Positions 1-7,592 of a stretch of 33,865 nucleotides of DNA are shown in pieces. Position 1 is the stretch's first letter, and every line of letters starts with the position of its first letter. The stretch lies in the NCBI GenBank assembly GCA_002689465.1, contig NZGJ01000029.1, positions 23,848-57,712 on the forward strand, written 5' to 3'. A model generated the notes under the pieces. That model worked only from the letters and a program-made list of their open reading frames with translations, was not told the origin of the DNA and made no database searches. Made by a program: the position numbers and the translations under genes. This stretch comes from Rhodospirillaceae bacterium. Lineage in GTDB: Bacteria > Pseudomonadota > Alphaproteobacteria > MPNO01 > UBA830.

Positions 1-38
1 CCCAGATGAATAAGGTATAGTTGCATGAAAGGTTGCGA

Positions 39-575
39 TTAGGGATAAATTTCTACGGTGGTGCCGTCATCCACCATCTTCCAGATCTGATCCATTTCGC
101 GGTTGGTTAACGCGATACAGCCCTGAGTCCAGTCTAGAAGCGGATGGCCGACATCCCTTGCACTCCAACTCGTCGGAAGGCCGTGAATCATGATTTGTCC
201 GCCGGGATCGACGCCCAGGTGACGCGCGCGCGCACGGTCCGTCCGGTTAGGATAAGAAATATGGAGAGCGCGGTAGAATTTTGATTTGTCCGAATCCAAA
301 CGATAATCGACGGTATATGAACCTTCGGGCGTTTTGGCATCGCCTTTTTGGACCTTTTGGCCCCTCGGGTAGCGACCCAGTGCGACACGAAACACCCTAA
401 TTACCCGGTCACCACGCATCAACACCAGCCGACGGTCGCCCTTGAGAACAACCAAAAGGTCAGCCTTCAGCGGTGTCAATAACGCAACATCGTTCACCTC
501 AGAATTAGCCCGGCCGCCGATCGATATCATAATCGCAAAAAAAAGCGTAATCAGCGTTCGCACTACCAGACCCAT
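39..575 (-). CDS. L,D-transpeptidase family protein (YkuD domain)
   Basis: Predicted 178-residue YkuD-fold L,D-transpeptidase, a periplasmic enzyme family that makes or breaks 3-3 peptidoglycan crosslinks or attaches proteins to the wall. The first ~24 residues are hydrophobic after MGLVVR and look like a signal peptide or anchor. The YkuD domain fills the rest: the conserved His lies in IMIHGLP (about residues 127-133) and the catalytic Cys is Cys153 in TQGCIALTN. The usual motif is SHGC; the TQGC variant occurs in many Gram-negative YkuD proteins. The length suits a single-domain enzyme with no LysM or peptidoglycan-binding domain. It is the last gene of the leftward group, about 100 bases beyond folA, and could be cotranscribed with thyA-folA. 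The family is clear; whether it crosslinks, attaches a lipoprotein or cleaves is not. Confidence 0.9.
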   Translation of the reverse strand: MGLVVRTLITLFFAIMISIGGRANSEVNDVALLTPLKADLLVVLKGDRRLVLMRGDRVIRVFRVALGRYPRGQKVQKGDAKTPEGSYTVDYRLDSDKSKFYRALHISYPNRTDRARARHLGVDPGGQIMIHGLPTSWSARDVGHPLLDWTQGCIALTNREMDQIWKMVDDGTTVEIYP

Positions 576-678
576 TTACCAAGGTTTACGGTTCAAAAAT
601 ATCTTTAGACTACAAGATCAAGGCATTGCAAATGGTACTCGATAACGCGGATCCACTTCACAAAAACGCCGACCTACG

Positions 679-1179
679 TCACACAGACGTGACCCGGTCT
701 AGAACAACAAAGGAATGGTCGTGGTCGTCGTTATTTCCTGCCGAAAATCTCTCGCGTGATGTTTCTACCCACTCCCGCCGCTCGAAGGCCGGGAAAGTCA
801 CGTCGCCAGCCACCACAGCATGCACCTCCGTAAGGTATATTCTCCCTGCCATGGTCAATGCCGCCTCGTAAAGTCCTGCCCCACCGATCACCATCACATC
901 ATCATCCGTCAAGGTTTCCGCATGGATAACAGCCGCTTTGAGACTGTCGAAAACGGCCACACCTTTTGCAGAAAATACCGGGTTGCGGCTTATGACAAGA
1001 TTAGATCGACCGGGCAAAGGCCGACCAATAGAGTCGAACGTTTTGCGGCCCATGATAATAGGCTTGCCCATTGTGACCGATTTGAAATAGCTAAGATCAC
1101 TGGAAAGCTTCCACGGCAATCTCCCGTCTCGTCCGATCACCCCGTTCTCCGCCACCGCGACAATCAAGCCGAGGGTCAC
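679..1179 (-). CDS. folA: Dihydrofolate reductase
   Basis: Reduces dihydrofolate to tetrahydrofolate with NADPH, regenerating the folate oxidised by thymidylate synthase. Family signatures: LIVAVAENGVIGRDGRLPW at the N-terminus, the acidic substrate-binding residue in KLSSDLSYFK, and the NADPH-binding IIMGRKTFDSIGRPLPGR. I chose the GTG at 1179 (166 residues, normal for FolA). The open frame continues to an ATG at 1275, but that adds 32 non-homologous residues running antiparallel-free through the end of thyA. GTG at 1179 lies four bases after the thyA stop, so translation is probably coupled; no strong Shine-Dalgarno is visible. A TTG at 1167 is a less likely alternative. The gene follows thyA in the classic thyA-folA pair. 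Confidence 0.93.
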   Translation of the reverse strand: MTLGLIVAVAENGVIGRDGRLPWKLSSDLSYFKSVTMGKPIIMGRKTFDSIGRPLPGRSNLVISRNPVFSAKGVAVFDSLKAAVIHAETLTDDDVMVIGGAGLYEAALTMAGRIYLTEVHAVVAGDVTFPAFERREWVETSRERFSAGNNDDHDHSFVVLDRVTSV

Positions 1180-1183
1180 AGCG

Positions 1184-1978
1184 TCAGACCGCGACGGCCG
1201 CCGGGATATGCGGGTGAAACCGGTACCCGTCGAGCGTGAAATCTTCATATTTAAAACCAAAAATATCGGTAACATCAGGATTTAGCGACATCGTCGGCAA
1301 TGGATAGGGATCACGCGCCAGTTGGGCATCGGTCTGTTCGACGTGATTTGAATATAGATGTGCATCGCCGAGGGTGTGGACAAATTCACCTGGCTCAAGC
1401 CCCGTTGCCTGCGCCATCATCAACGTCAGCAGAGCATAAGAGGCGATGTTAAAGGGCACTCCAAGGAAAATATCCGCACTACGCTGATAGAGCTGACAGG
1501 ATAGCTTCCCGTCCGCCACATAAAACTGGAAAAGGCAGTGACAGGGCGGCAGCGCCATCCTCTCGATCTCCGGCACGTTCCATGCACTCACGATTAATCT
1601 GCGCGAATTGGGATTATTCCTGATCTGTTGGATAACATGCGCGATCTGGTCGACTGTGGCGCCATCACCGGTTGGCCAAGACCGCCACTGCTCACCGTAA
1701 ACCGGTCCCAGGTCGCCACTCTCATCCGCCCATTCGTTCCAAATCGATACACCGTTTTTATTGAGGTACGAAATATTAGTATCGCCCTGCAGAAACCATA
1801 GAAGCTCGTAAATGATCGACCTAGTGTGAATCTTCTTGGTCGTGACCATTGGGAACCCATTGGCCAGGTCAAAACGCATCTGGTGGCCAAATACGCTATG
1901 TGTACCCGTGCCGGTCCGATCGTCTTTCCAGACGCCAGATTCGCGGACACGCCTCATCAGATCGAGATATTGCTGCAT
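1184..1978 (-). CDS. thyA: Thymidylate synthase
   Basis: Converts dUMP to dTMP using methylenetetrahydrofolate; cytoplasmic. At 264 residues it matches E. coli ThyA in length and layout. The catalytic cysteine is Cys146 in [14 protein letters not shown], preceded by the phosphate-binding arginines in [10 protein letters not shown] (around 126-127). The dUMP-binding segment [23 protein letters not shown] and the C-terminal [12 protein letters not shown] are also present. It is the first gene of the leftward group, followed four bases later by folA, which recycles its dihydrofolate product. It diverges from ssrA across about 75-80 bases. The start is the ATG at 1978, preceded by a modest purine stretch (GAGA). 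Confidence 0.97.
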   Translation of the reverse strand: MQQYLDLMRRVRESGVWKDDRTGTGTHSVFGHQMRFDLANGFPMVTTKKIHTRSIIYELLWFLQGDTNISYLNKNGVSIWNEWADESGDLGPVYGEQWRSWPTGDGATVDQIAHVIQQIRNNPNSRRLIVSAWNVPEIERMALPPCHCLFQFYVADGKLSCQLYQRSADIFLGVPFNIASYALLTLMMAQATGLEPGEFVHTLGDAHLYSNHVEQTDAQLARDPYPLPTMSLNPDVTDIFGFKYEDFTLDGYRFHPHIPAAVAV

Positions 1979-2029
1979 GGCTCTCAGTTTTGTCCAAAAT
2001 CAATGCTCTGACCAACTTGCCGAGCTTCC

Positions 2030-2058
2030 TTTAATTTAAAGCCGAATCACCCTATATT
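2030..2058 (+). promoter_or_regulatory. Candidate ssrA promoter
   Basis: TATATT at 2053-2058 matches five of six bases of a sigma-70 -10 element. Seventeen bases upstream, TTTAAT at 2030-2035 is a poor -35. Transcription would begin near 2065, just before a short inverted repeat (AGCTGGC at 2064-2070, GCCAGCT at 2073-2079) and the tmRNA acceptor piece. Inferred from spacing and position only. Confidence 0.35.
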
Positions 2059-2063
2059 AGAAG

Positions 2064-2445
2064 AGCTGGCTTGCCAGCTATGGTGATAAACGACTTGTGG
2101 AATAAACGGAGTGGACCCGGGGGCAGTACCCGGCGCCTCCACCAAACGTCCGACTTGGCCGGCTCCGCATAAAGGGTCCGCATTCGGTATTGGGGGCGAA
2201 ACAGGATCGACACACGTGTAAAGACTTGTCTTTTGCCCGGTATGGTTCCGCCGTTAGCGGGCCGTTATTACAAGTGCCAATGATAACGATTTGGCCCTCG
2301 CTGCTTAATTAAGCAAGCGCGGTCCGGGGGGGCACCGGGCAACAGAAGCCCCTCCACTAATTTCCGTACTCGGTTTCCAATTAGGAACGACAGAGGGGCC
2401 CCTATGCGGCCCAAGCGGTTGCGCTTGCGGTTCCGGCCCGCATGA
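2064..2445 (+). ncRNA. ssrA: Permuted two-piece tmRNA
   Basis: Transfer-messenger RNA for trans-translation, in the circularly permuted order typical of Alphaproteobacteria: the acceptor piece comes first, the tag-coding piece second. The acceptor piece ends at 2144 with a T-arm (CCGGG and CCCGG around a seven-base loop, about 2117-2133) and 3' CGCCTCCACCA. The coding piece starts at 2192 with GGGGGCGAAACAGGATCGAC. Its first seven bases pair with CGCCTCC of the acceptor piece; the third pair is G-U, the alanyl-tRNA synthetase identity element. The segment 2145-2191 is the spacer removed by processing. The tag frame is 2276-2308. The coding piece ends in stem-loops, the last about 2404-2443. 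The 5' boundary of the acceptor piece and the exact 3' end are estimates. Confidence 0.93.
2276..2308 (+). CDS. tmRNA proteolysis tag reading frame
   Basis: Ten sense codons and TAA inside the tmRNA coding piece. The resume codon is GCC at 2276; the encoded peptide is ANDNDLALAA, so with the alanine carried by tmRNA the tag is AANDNDLALAA. The N-terminal AANDN matches the part read by SspB adaptors and the C-terminal LAA matches the part read by ClpX. At eleven residues it equals the E. coli tag in length and is shorter than the Caulobacter tag (fourteen residues). Confidence 0.9.
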   Translation, partial: ANDNDLALAA

Positions 2446-2461
2446 CATAAGAGTCCTCGCC

Positions 2462-2953
2462 ATGTCCGAAGATATGATGGATTATCAGTCAATGGTTGAG
2501 CGCGCGATGAAGAACGTCGTCCGCGATGCCCTTTCGAAGGTTGGCGAAGATGGGCTCCCCGGCGAGCACCATCTTTACATTACCTTCAAAACACAGGAGC
2601 ACGGCGTCGAGATCACCGACCGGCTGATCTCTCAATACCCTGAAGAAATGACGATTGTTCTCCAATATCAATTCTGGGGTCTCAAAATTTCTGAAGATGC
2701 GTTTGAGATTACTCTCAGCTTCTCAGGCACGAACGAACGCCTGTATATCCCATTCGATGCCGTGGTCGGCTTTGCCGACCCTTCAGTAAATTTCGGCCTT
2801 CAGTTCAAAACAGCCGAAGCCGGCGAAATCAAGCCAGGCGCGATGCAAGACATTGGCGACGCCGACACGCAGCCTTTGACAGAAGACCGTGAAGGCAACC
2901 AGATAACCGGCGAAGTAGTTGCGCTGGACGCCTTTCGCAAAAAGAAAACCTAA
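2462..2953 (+). CDS. sspB: SspB-like ClpXP adaptor, alphaproteobacterial type
   Basis: Predicted 163-residue adaptor that tethers ssrA-tagged proteins to ClpX for degradation by ClpXP. The N-terminal ~115 residues match alphaproteobacterial SspB (GEHHLYITFKT, QFWGLKI, LYIPFDAVVGFADPS, NFGLQF); this is the dimeric tag-binding domain. An acidic, probably flexible linker follows. The C-terminal tail VVALDAFRKKKT resembles the short ClpX-binding peptide of this family. The start at 2462 is only about 16-18 bases after the last tmRNA stem-loop, and I see no terminator between them, so cotranscription with ssrA is likely. A weak SD (TAAGAG) precedes the ATG. Confidence 0.93.
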   Translation: MSEDMMDYQSMVERAMKNVVRDALSKVGEDGLPGEHHLYITFKTQEHGVEITDRLISQYPEEMTIVLQYQFWGLKISEDAFEITLSFSGTNERLYIPFDAVVGFADPSVNFGLQFKTAEAGEIKPGAMQDIGDADTQPLTEDREGNQITGEVVALDAFRKKKT

Positions 2954-2983
2954 AACACTTCAAAATACCGGGGGGTTATCCCA

Positions 2984-4594
2984 ATGGTTGATGAGAATTT
3001 TCGCGAGATGTTCTCGCTCGGAGAAGACACCACGGAATATCGCAAACTGACATCCGATTTTGTCTCAACAGCAGAATTCGACGGCCTAGAAGTGCTCGTC
3101 GTCGATCCTGAAGGTATCAAACAGCTATCGGCTCAGGCGTTTTTCGATATCGCACATTACTTGCGACCAGGACACCTAGAACAGCTTAAGAAAATTCTCG
3201 ACGACCCCGAAGCGTCCGATAACGATCGTTTCGTTGCGCTCGATCTTTTGAAGAACGCCAACATTGCAGCCGGCGGGGTTCTGCCGATGTGCCAAGACAC
3301 GGGCACGGCCATCATCATGGCCAAAAAAGGTCAGAATGTCTGGGTAAAAGGCAATGACGAGGCTGCCATTTCAAATGGCGTCTTGAAAACCTATCAAGAG
3401 AGTAACCTGCGCTATTCGAACGTCGCACCGCTGTCGATGTTCCAGGAAGTGAATACCGGCAACAACCTGCCAGCACAGGTCGACATTTATTCTACAGAGG
3501 GCGATACCTATAAGTTTTTGTTCATCGCAAAGGGCGGGGGGTCAGCCAATAAAACATTCCTCTTCCAGCAAACACCTGCAGTCATGAACGAAGACCGGAT
3601 GGTTGCATTTCTGGATGAGAAAATCCGAACTCTAGGCACCGCCGCCTGCCCGCCCTATCATCTTGCGATCGTCATCGGCGGAACTTCGGCGGAGCTAAAT
3701 CTTAAAACAGTCAAGCTCGCTAGTACGCGCTATCTCGATAACCTGCCGACCCACGGAAACGAATACGGTCAGGCATTCCGCGATCAGAAAATGGAACAAA
3801 ATATTCTCGATCTGACCCGGCACATGGGCATCGGTGCGCAATTTGGCGGAAAGTATTTCTGCCACGATGTCCGCGTTATCCGTCTACCGCGCCATGGCGC
3901 CAGTGTGCCGATTGGGCTCGGCGTATCATGCTCGGCCGACCGGCAGGCTCTTGGTAAAATCACCAAAGAGGGTGTCTTCATCGAACAGCTGGAGATGAAC
4001 CCGGCAAAATATATGCCGGAAGTCCAACCGACACACCTCGCCGATGAAGTCGTCCATATCGACCTCAACCAGCCGATGGATGAAATTCGGAAAGTGCTTA
4101 GCGGCTGCCCAGTCAAAACCCGGCTATCGCTCACCGGTTCAATGATCGTCGCGCGCGATGCCGCCCACGCGAAAATCAAAGAACGCCTCGACGCTGGCGA
4201 AGAAATGCCAGACCATTTTCGCAATAACGCTATTTATTACGCCGGCCCGGCGAAGACACCTGCAGGCTATGCGTCAGGCTCGTTCGGGCCGACCACTGCA
4301 GGTCGAATGGATTCTTATGTGGAGGCGTTTCAGGCGAGAGGCGGCAGCCTCGTCATGCTGGCCAAGGGCAATCGCTCGAAGCAGGTCACCGAAGCCTGCA
4401 AAACATACGGCGGTTTCTATCTCGGGTCGATTGGCGGCCCAGCAGCACGGCTTTCGCAGGACTGCATCAAGAAAGTCGAGTGCATTGAATATCCCGAACT
4501 CGGGATGGAAGCAATCTGGCGGATCGAAGTTGAGGATTTTCCCGCCTTTGTCGTCGTTGATGACAAAGGCAACGATTTCTTCGCAAATGTCTGA
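2984..4594 (+). CDS. Fumarate hydratase, class I (iron-sulfur)
   Basis: Interconverts fumarate and (S)-malate in the TCA cycle using an oxygen-sensitive [4Fe-4S] cluster; cytoplasmic. At 536 residues it matches the fused alpha-beta FumA/FumB form. The three cluster cysteines are visible at Cys103 (MCQDTGTA), Cys222 (TAACPPYH) and Cys316 (GVSCSADRQ), at the same spacing as in E. coli FumA. The C-terminal beta domain carries GPTTAGRMD and KGNRSKQV. The start is the ATG at 2984, with the G-rich stretch at 2970-2975 as a plausible but displaced SD. It follows sspB after 30 bases and probably begins or continues an operon with the DNA glycosylase and reductase downstream. No sign of truncation. 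Confidence 0.96.
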   Translation: MVDENFREMFSLGEDTTEYRKLTSDFVSTAEFDGLEVLVVDPEGIKQLSAQAFFDIAHYLRPGHLEQLKKILDDPEASDNDRFVALDLLKNANIAAGGVLPMCQDTGTAIIMAKKGQNVWVKGNDEAAISNGVLKTYQESNLRYSNVAPLSMFQEVNTGNNLPAQVDIYSTEGDTYKFLFIAKGGGSANKTFLFQQTPAVMNEDRMVAFLDEKIRTLGTAACPPYHLAIVIGGTSAELNLKTVKLASTRYLDNLPTHGNEYGQAFRDQKMEQNILDLTRHMGIGAQFGGKYFCHDVRVIRLPRHGASVPIGLGVSCSADRQALGKITKEGVFIEQLEMNPAKYMPEVQPTHLADEVVHIDLNQPMDEIRKVLSGCPVKTRLSLTGSMIVARDAAHAKIKERLDAGEEMPDHFRNNAIYYAGPAKTPAGYASGSFGPTTAGRMDSYVEAFQARGGSLVMLAKGNRSKQVTEACKTYGGFYLGSIGGPAARLSQDCIKKVECIEYPELGMEAIWRIEVEDFPAFVVVDDKGNDFFANV

Positions 4595-4618
4595 GGGGAG
4601 AACCCACTTGGCCGCGGC

Positions 4619-5146
4619 ATGACGATACTTCCAGATATCTTCGAGAAAGGTTTAACAACGGTCTTTTGCGGCTCGGCAGCAAGTTCGGCGTCGGCGCGGC
4701 TTGGCGTGTATTACGCAGGCGCGGGCAACCGCTTCTGGCAGGCTTTATTTGTTGCAAGATTTACACCGACGCTCCTTGCACCCGCCGAATTTAGCGATCT
4801 ACCTGAATTCGGTATCGGCATCACCGACCTCGCCAAACATGAATCCGGCATGGATATTGCCTTGTCTTCGAATGCATATAACTCTGCTGCTCTTAAAAAA
4901 AAAATAAAAACCTGGGAACCCCGACATCTCGCCTTCACCGGCAAGCGGCCTGCCAGTATTTTCATGCTCGAAGCCTTGGGCGCAACGGTAAAAGAATACG
5001 GAGAGCAGGCGGTAACGATCGGCGCCACTCGTATTTTTGTGCTTCCCTCACCCTCCGGCGCGGCCCGGCGGTGGTGGTCGCCTGAGCCATGGATTAAACT
5101 CGGAGAAATTCATCAGGCTACCATCCGGCAGCGGGAGAACGGATAA
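4619..5146 (+). CDS. Mismatch-specific DNA glycosylase (Mug/TDG-like)
   Basis: Predicted 175-residue member of the uracil-DNA glycosylase superfamily, Mug/TDG branch, removing uracil or other deaminated/alkylated bases from mispairs. Motifs: LTTVFCGSAASSA (11-23), AGNRFWQALFVARFTP, FGIGITDLAK, LAFTGKRPAS and the DNA-intercalating motif VLPSPSGAARRWW. The N-terminal motif lacks the catalytic Asn of canonical GINPG; the variant is what I recall for alphaproteobacterial proteins carrying this name. A run of ten A residues (4895-4904) encodes part of LKKKIK. The start is the ATG at 4619, the only start codon after the fumarase stop in this frame; its SD is weak or distant (GGGGAG at 4594-4599). 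The stop overlaps the next gene by one base. Confidence 0.85.
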   Translation: MTILPDIFEKGLTTVFCGSAASSASARLGVYYAGAGNRFWQALFVARFTPTLLAPAEFSDLPEFGIGITDLAKHESGMDIALSSNAYNSAALKKKIKTWEPRHLAFTGKRPASIFMLEALGATVKEYGEQAVTIGATRIFVLPSPSGAARRWWSPEPWIKLGEIHQATIRQRENG

Positions 5147-6162
5147 TGAAATTTTGCGTGTTCGGCGCAGGCGCGGTCGGCGGTTTCGTTGGCGGTATGA
5201 TGGCGCACTCAGGGCAAGCCGACGTCTCGTTGATAGCCCGCGGCGATCACCTGGCGGCGATAAAAGCCAACGGGCTTTGCGTAAAACGGAATCATGCGGA
5301 CTTCACCGTGACTCCTGACGCAACAGATACACCTGCAGATCTCGGCGTCCAAGATGTCGTCTTCGTAGCCGTCAAAGCCCACGCCCTTGCAGCAGCAGCA
5401 GCCGCTATGCAACCGCTTATCGGTCGCGAAACGGTTGTGGTGGCGGCGCAGAACGGAATACCGTTCTGGTACTTCTACGGTCACGGCGGAAATCTTGACG
5501 GGCGAACACTGCAAACCGTCGACCCGGGCGGCATAATCGCCACGGCGATCGGTTGCCAGCGGACGATTGGCTGCGTGATCACGTCGAGCAATACCGTCGA
5601 AGCACCGGGTGTCGTGCGCAATATCGGCAATCAGGTATTCGCACTCGGTGAACCGGACGGTTCTCGCTCGGACCGGTTAGAAGCTATTAGCAACGCACTT
5701 GTCGAATGCGGTTTGGAGGCGCCTATGCCCGATCAGCTGCGCAACGAGGTTTGGCTAAAACTATGGGGCAACATCTCGTGGAGTACGATAGCAGCACTAA
5801 CGACATCTCGTCTCGGTCCGCTGGTCGAACAGCCCGACCTGCAACACCTTGGCGTCTCCATCATGGAAGAAATGCAGACTGTTGCAGAAGCAGTCGGCAT
5901 TACTTTCCGCGAGCGTATTGACAGCCGCATCGAAGGGACAAAGAGGGTCGCCGATCACAAGACGTCAATCCTCCAGGACCTTCAAGCTGGCCGTTATATG
6001 GAGGTTGACGGTATTGCGGGCGCAGTGATCGAAATAGCCCGCTTGATGAATATCGAAACCCCAATGATCGATCTTGTTTATGCGTTAATCCGTCAACTCG
6101 CCCGCGCAAGCGGCCAATACCCTGAGATCGATTTCGATCCGTTGGCGCCATCTGCTGCATAA
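5146..6162 (+). CDS. Ketopantoate reductase family protein (ApbA/PanE)
   Basis: 338-residue NADP-dependent reductase of the ApbA/PanE family. The N-terminal Rossmann fold has GAGAVGGFVGG (about 5-15); VAVKAHAL and AAQNGIPFWY form the rest of the cofactor domain. The helical C-terminal domain contains NEVWLKLWGNISWSTIAALT, with the conserved Lys, and EVDGIAGAVIEIARLMNIETP, both typical. PanE makes pantoate for coenzyme A, but many genomes carry several ApbA/PanE paralogues acting on other 2-oxoacids, and this genomic position (after a DNA glycosylase) does not point to pantothenate synthesis. The ATG overlaps the glycosylase stop (TAATG), so translation is coupled. It converges with the RidA-like gene two bases later. 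Confidence 0.9.
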   Translation: MKFCVFGAGAVGGFVGGMMAHSGQADVSLIARGDHLAAIKANGLCVKRNHADFTVTPDATDTPADLGVQDVVFVAVKAHALAAAAAAMQPLIGRETVVVAAQNGIPFWYFYGHGGNLDGRTLQTVDPGGIIATAIGCQRTIGCVITSSNTVEAPGVVRNIGNQVFALGEPDGSRSDRLEAISNALVECGLEAPMPDQLRNEVWLKLWGNISWSTIAALTTSRLGPLVEQPDLQHLGVSIMEEMQTVAEAVGITFRERIDSRIEGTKRVADHKTSILQDLQAGRYMEVDGIAGAVIEIARLMNIETPMIDLVYALIRQLARASGQYPEIDFDPLAPSAA

Positions 6163-6164
6163 GT

Positions 6165-6632
6165 TCAAATGAACTGGAAAACGCCTTCGACTTCAATAGC
6201 AACACCGAACGGCATAGACGCGACGCCGACTGCCGTTCGCGAATGCCTTCCCGGGTCGCCGTAAAGGTCGATAAAAAGCTCAGACGCGCCATTGAGCACT
6301 GCAGAAACATCGGTGAAATCAGGGTCGACGTTTATATAGCCTTTTATCCGAACCACTTCTTTGACACGATCCATATTGTCTAATGCCTCCTTGATGCACG
6401 CGAGCACCATCAGCGCACTCGTGCGCGCAGCAAGCTGGCCTTCCTCAAGAGTATATTCCCGCCCAACTTTGCCGATAAACGAAATTTCGTTTTCGATTCG
6501 AGGCACCTGACCAGAAACGAACAACAAATCGCCCGCTATCTTCCAGTTAAGGATTTTCGCAACCTTAGGGCTAGCAGCCACCGGCAGCGTGATCCCCATT
6601 TCCACAAGCTTGGCTTCAATATTTCGAGGCAT
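6165..6632 (-). CDS. RidA/YjgF family protein
   Basis: 155-residue RidA-superfamily protein of the longer ~150-residue subgroup. Family signatures: LLFVSGQVPR near residue 40, RVKEVVRIKGYINVDPDF, and HSRTAVGVASMPFGVAIEVEGVF at the C-terminus, with Arg132 in the position of the carboxylate-binding arginine of RidA. RidA deaminates reactive enamine/imine intermediates from pyridoxal-phosphate enzymes; members of this longer subgroup are poorly characterised, so the substrate is unknown. A strong SD (AAAGGAG) lies six bases before the ATG. The stop is two bases from the end of the convergent reductase gene; no terminator fits between them. Confidence 0.9.
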   Translation of the reverse strand: MPRNIEAKLVEMGITLPVAASPKVAKILNWKIAGDLLFVSGQVPRIENEISFIGKVGREYTLEEGQLAARTSALMVLACIKEALDNMDRVKEVVRIKGYINVDPDFTDVSAVLNGASELFIDLYGDPGRHSRTAVGVASMPFGVAIEVEGVFQFI

Positions 6633-7177
6633 AATTCACTCCTTTATCACTTTCCGACATAGATCAGGGCAATCATAAACTACAGATAAAACCGGATCGA
6701 ATTGACAAACAAAGTAATGGCGACGGTCGCGCCTTTATCAACTTGCATCACTGCCCAAGCCGAACTGGGAAATCCAAACAGCAAACACGGTCGTAAATGA
6801 CTGTTACCAGGAAGTTTTCTGGATAGCGTAAAAGTTGATGTGCCGGTCCGCAGATAGACTGTCAAACACAAAAAAGGGAGGCAGGAAGGGACTCCAAAAC
6901 GAGCTTGTCGCAAACGGTAGGCAGTCTTTTCCCGACAGAATCTGTAGGTGCAATCATGGCGTTCTAAAGCAAGGGTAGCGTTAATTTAGTGCGGAACGTT
7001 GGCAGGCTTGTTTGATAGGCTGGCCGCAATGAGAGGCCAAAGGAACGCCCCAAAAACTGCTTAGTTGGGCGTGGTCGACCCAAGATCGAGTGCCGAAATC
7101 GCCATCGTGGAGGCAGCGTGAGTTTTCGTAGAGACACCGGAAATGTATCCGCACTGGCCCGAAAATAGGGGTCGGTG
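6633..7177. other. Intergenic stretch without a convincing gene
   Basis: About 545 bases between the RidA-like gene and a doubtful small ORF. All reading frames on both strands are short and resemble no family I know; none has both a good SD and coding-like composition. The bases just left of 6660 carry the SD of the RidA-like gene. The rest may hold its promoter or decayed sequence. I see no tRNA or clear repeat here. Confidence 0.5.
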
Positions 7178-7348
7178 ATGTTGGGTAGCGTGGATATCAC
7201 ACAAGCGATCGCCGAAGGTGCCAATGAAATGAACGCGGTCTATCAGAAGGCAGCAACCATCGGTTTCGGCGGAACATCGCTGGAAAGTAAACAAAGGCTC
7301 CGGCTTCACGAAACGACACATCGGTCCCTGCCGGGCTTAAAAAGGTGA
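7178..7348 (+). CDS. Small hypothetical protein (doubtful)
   Basis: A 56-codon ORF starting MLGSVDITQAIAEGANEMN and ending LPGLKR. It has a possible SD (AGGGG about seven bases before the ATG) and stops four bases before the GTG of the RHH_4 gene, in a different frame. The first 35 residues look helix-forming and protein-like (EGANEMNAVYQKAATIGFGG); I recognise no family. It could be a real leader gene of the RHH_4 transcript, the tail of a decayed gene, or chance. Confidence 0.3.
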   Translation: MLGSVDITQAIAEGANEMNAVYQKAATIGFGGTSLESKQRLRLHETTHRSLPGLKR

Positions 7349-7352
7349 TCTA

Positions 7353-7592
7353 GTGCTAAAAAAACGATCCGTTACCATTGCCGGCCATAGAACTAGTATA
7401 TCTCTAGAAGACGAATTCTGGGGCGAGTTAGTCAGGATTGCTGGCGAAAGGCGGACCTCTCTTAACGGTCTGATTTCGGCCATAGATGAAGCCCGGACAA
7501 CAAACCTGTCTTCGGCAATTCGTTTATACGTCTTGAATGACCTCAAGAGAGCGGTGCACATTGCGCCGCAAATCCCCGAAGACGCTAGTTAG
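7353..7592 (+). CDS. Ribbon-helix-helix domain protein (RHH_4)
   Basis: 79-residue protein matching the RHH_4 family of small alphaproteobacterial ribbon-helix-helix proteins. The N-terminal strand KRSVTIAGHRTSISLE is the predicted DNA-contacting ribbon, followed by two helices (FWGELVRIAGERRTSLNGLISAIDEAR) and the conserved NLSSAIRLYVL. It presumably binds DNA as a dimer; targets are unknown. The start is GTG at 7353 with a strong SD (AAAGGTGA at 7341-7348). Its stop overlaps by three bases the stop of the AsmA-like gene on the other strand. In many alphaproteobacteria this family sits beside DUF4169 and a fumarase gene; both are in this window but are not adjacent. Confidence 0.88.
   Translation: MLKKRSVTIAGHRTSISLEDEFWGELVRIAGERRTSLNGLISAIDEARTTNLSSAIRLYVLNDLKRAVHIAPQIPEDAS

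Noticed and set aside
1180-1275. Extended folA start at the ATG at 1275
   Set aside because: The added 32 residues lie within the end of thyA and do not resemble DHFR; the GTG at 1179 gives the family length.
2404-2443. Stem-loop at the end of the tmRNA as an intrinsic terminator
   Set aside because: No run of T follows the stem; more likely it is part of the tmRNA 3' fold or a processing signal.
6964-7321. Two overlapping leftward 86-codon ORFs in the gap before RHH_4
   Set aside because: No SD, no similarity to any family I know, and the composition is not protein-like.
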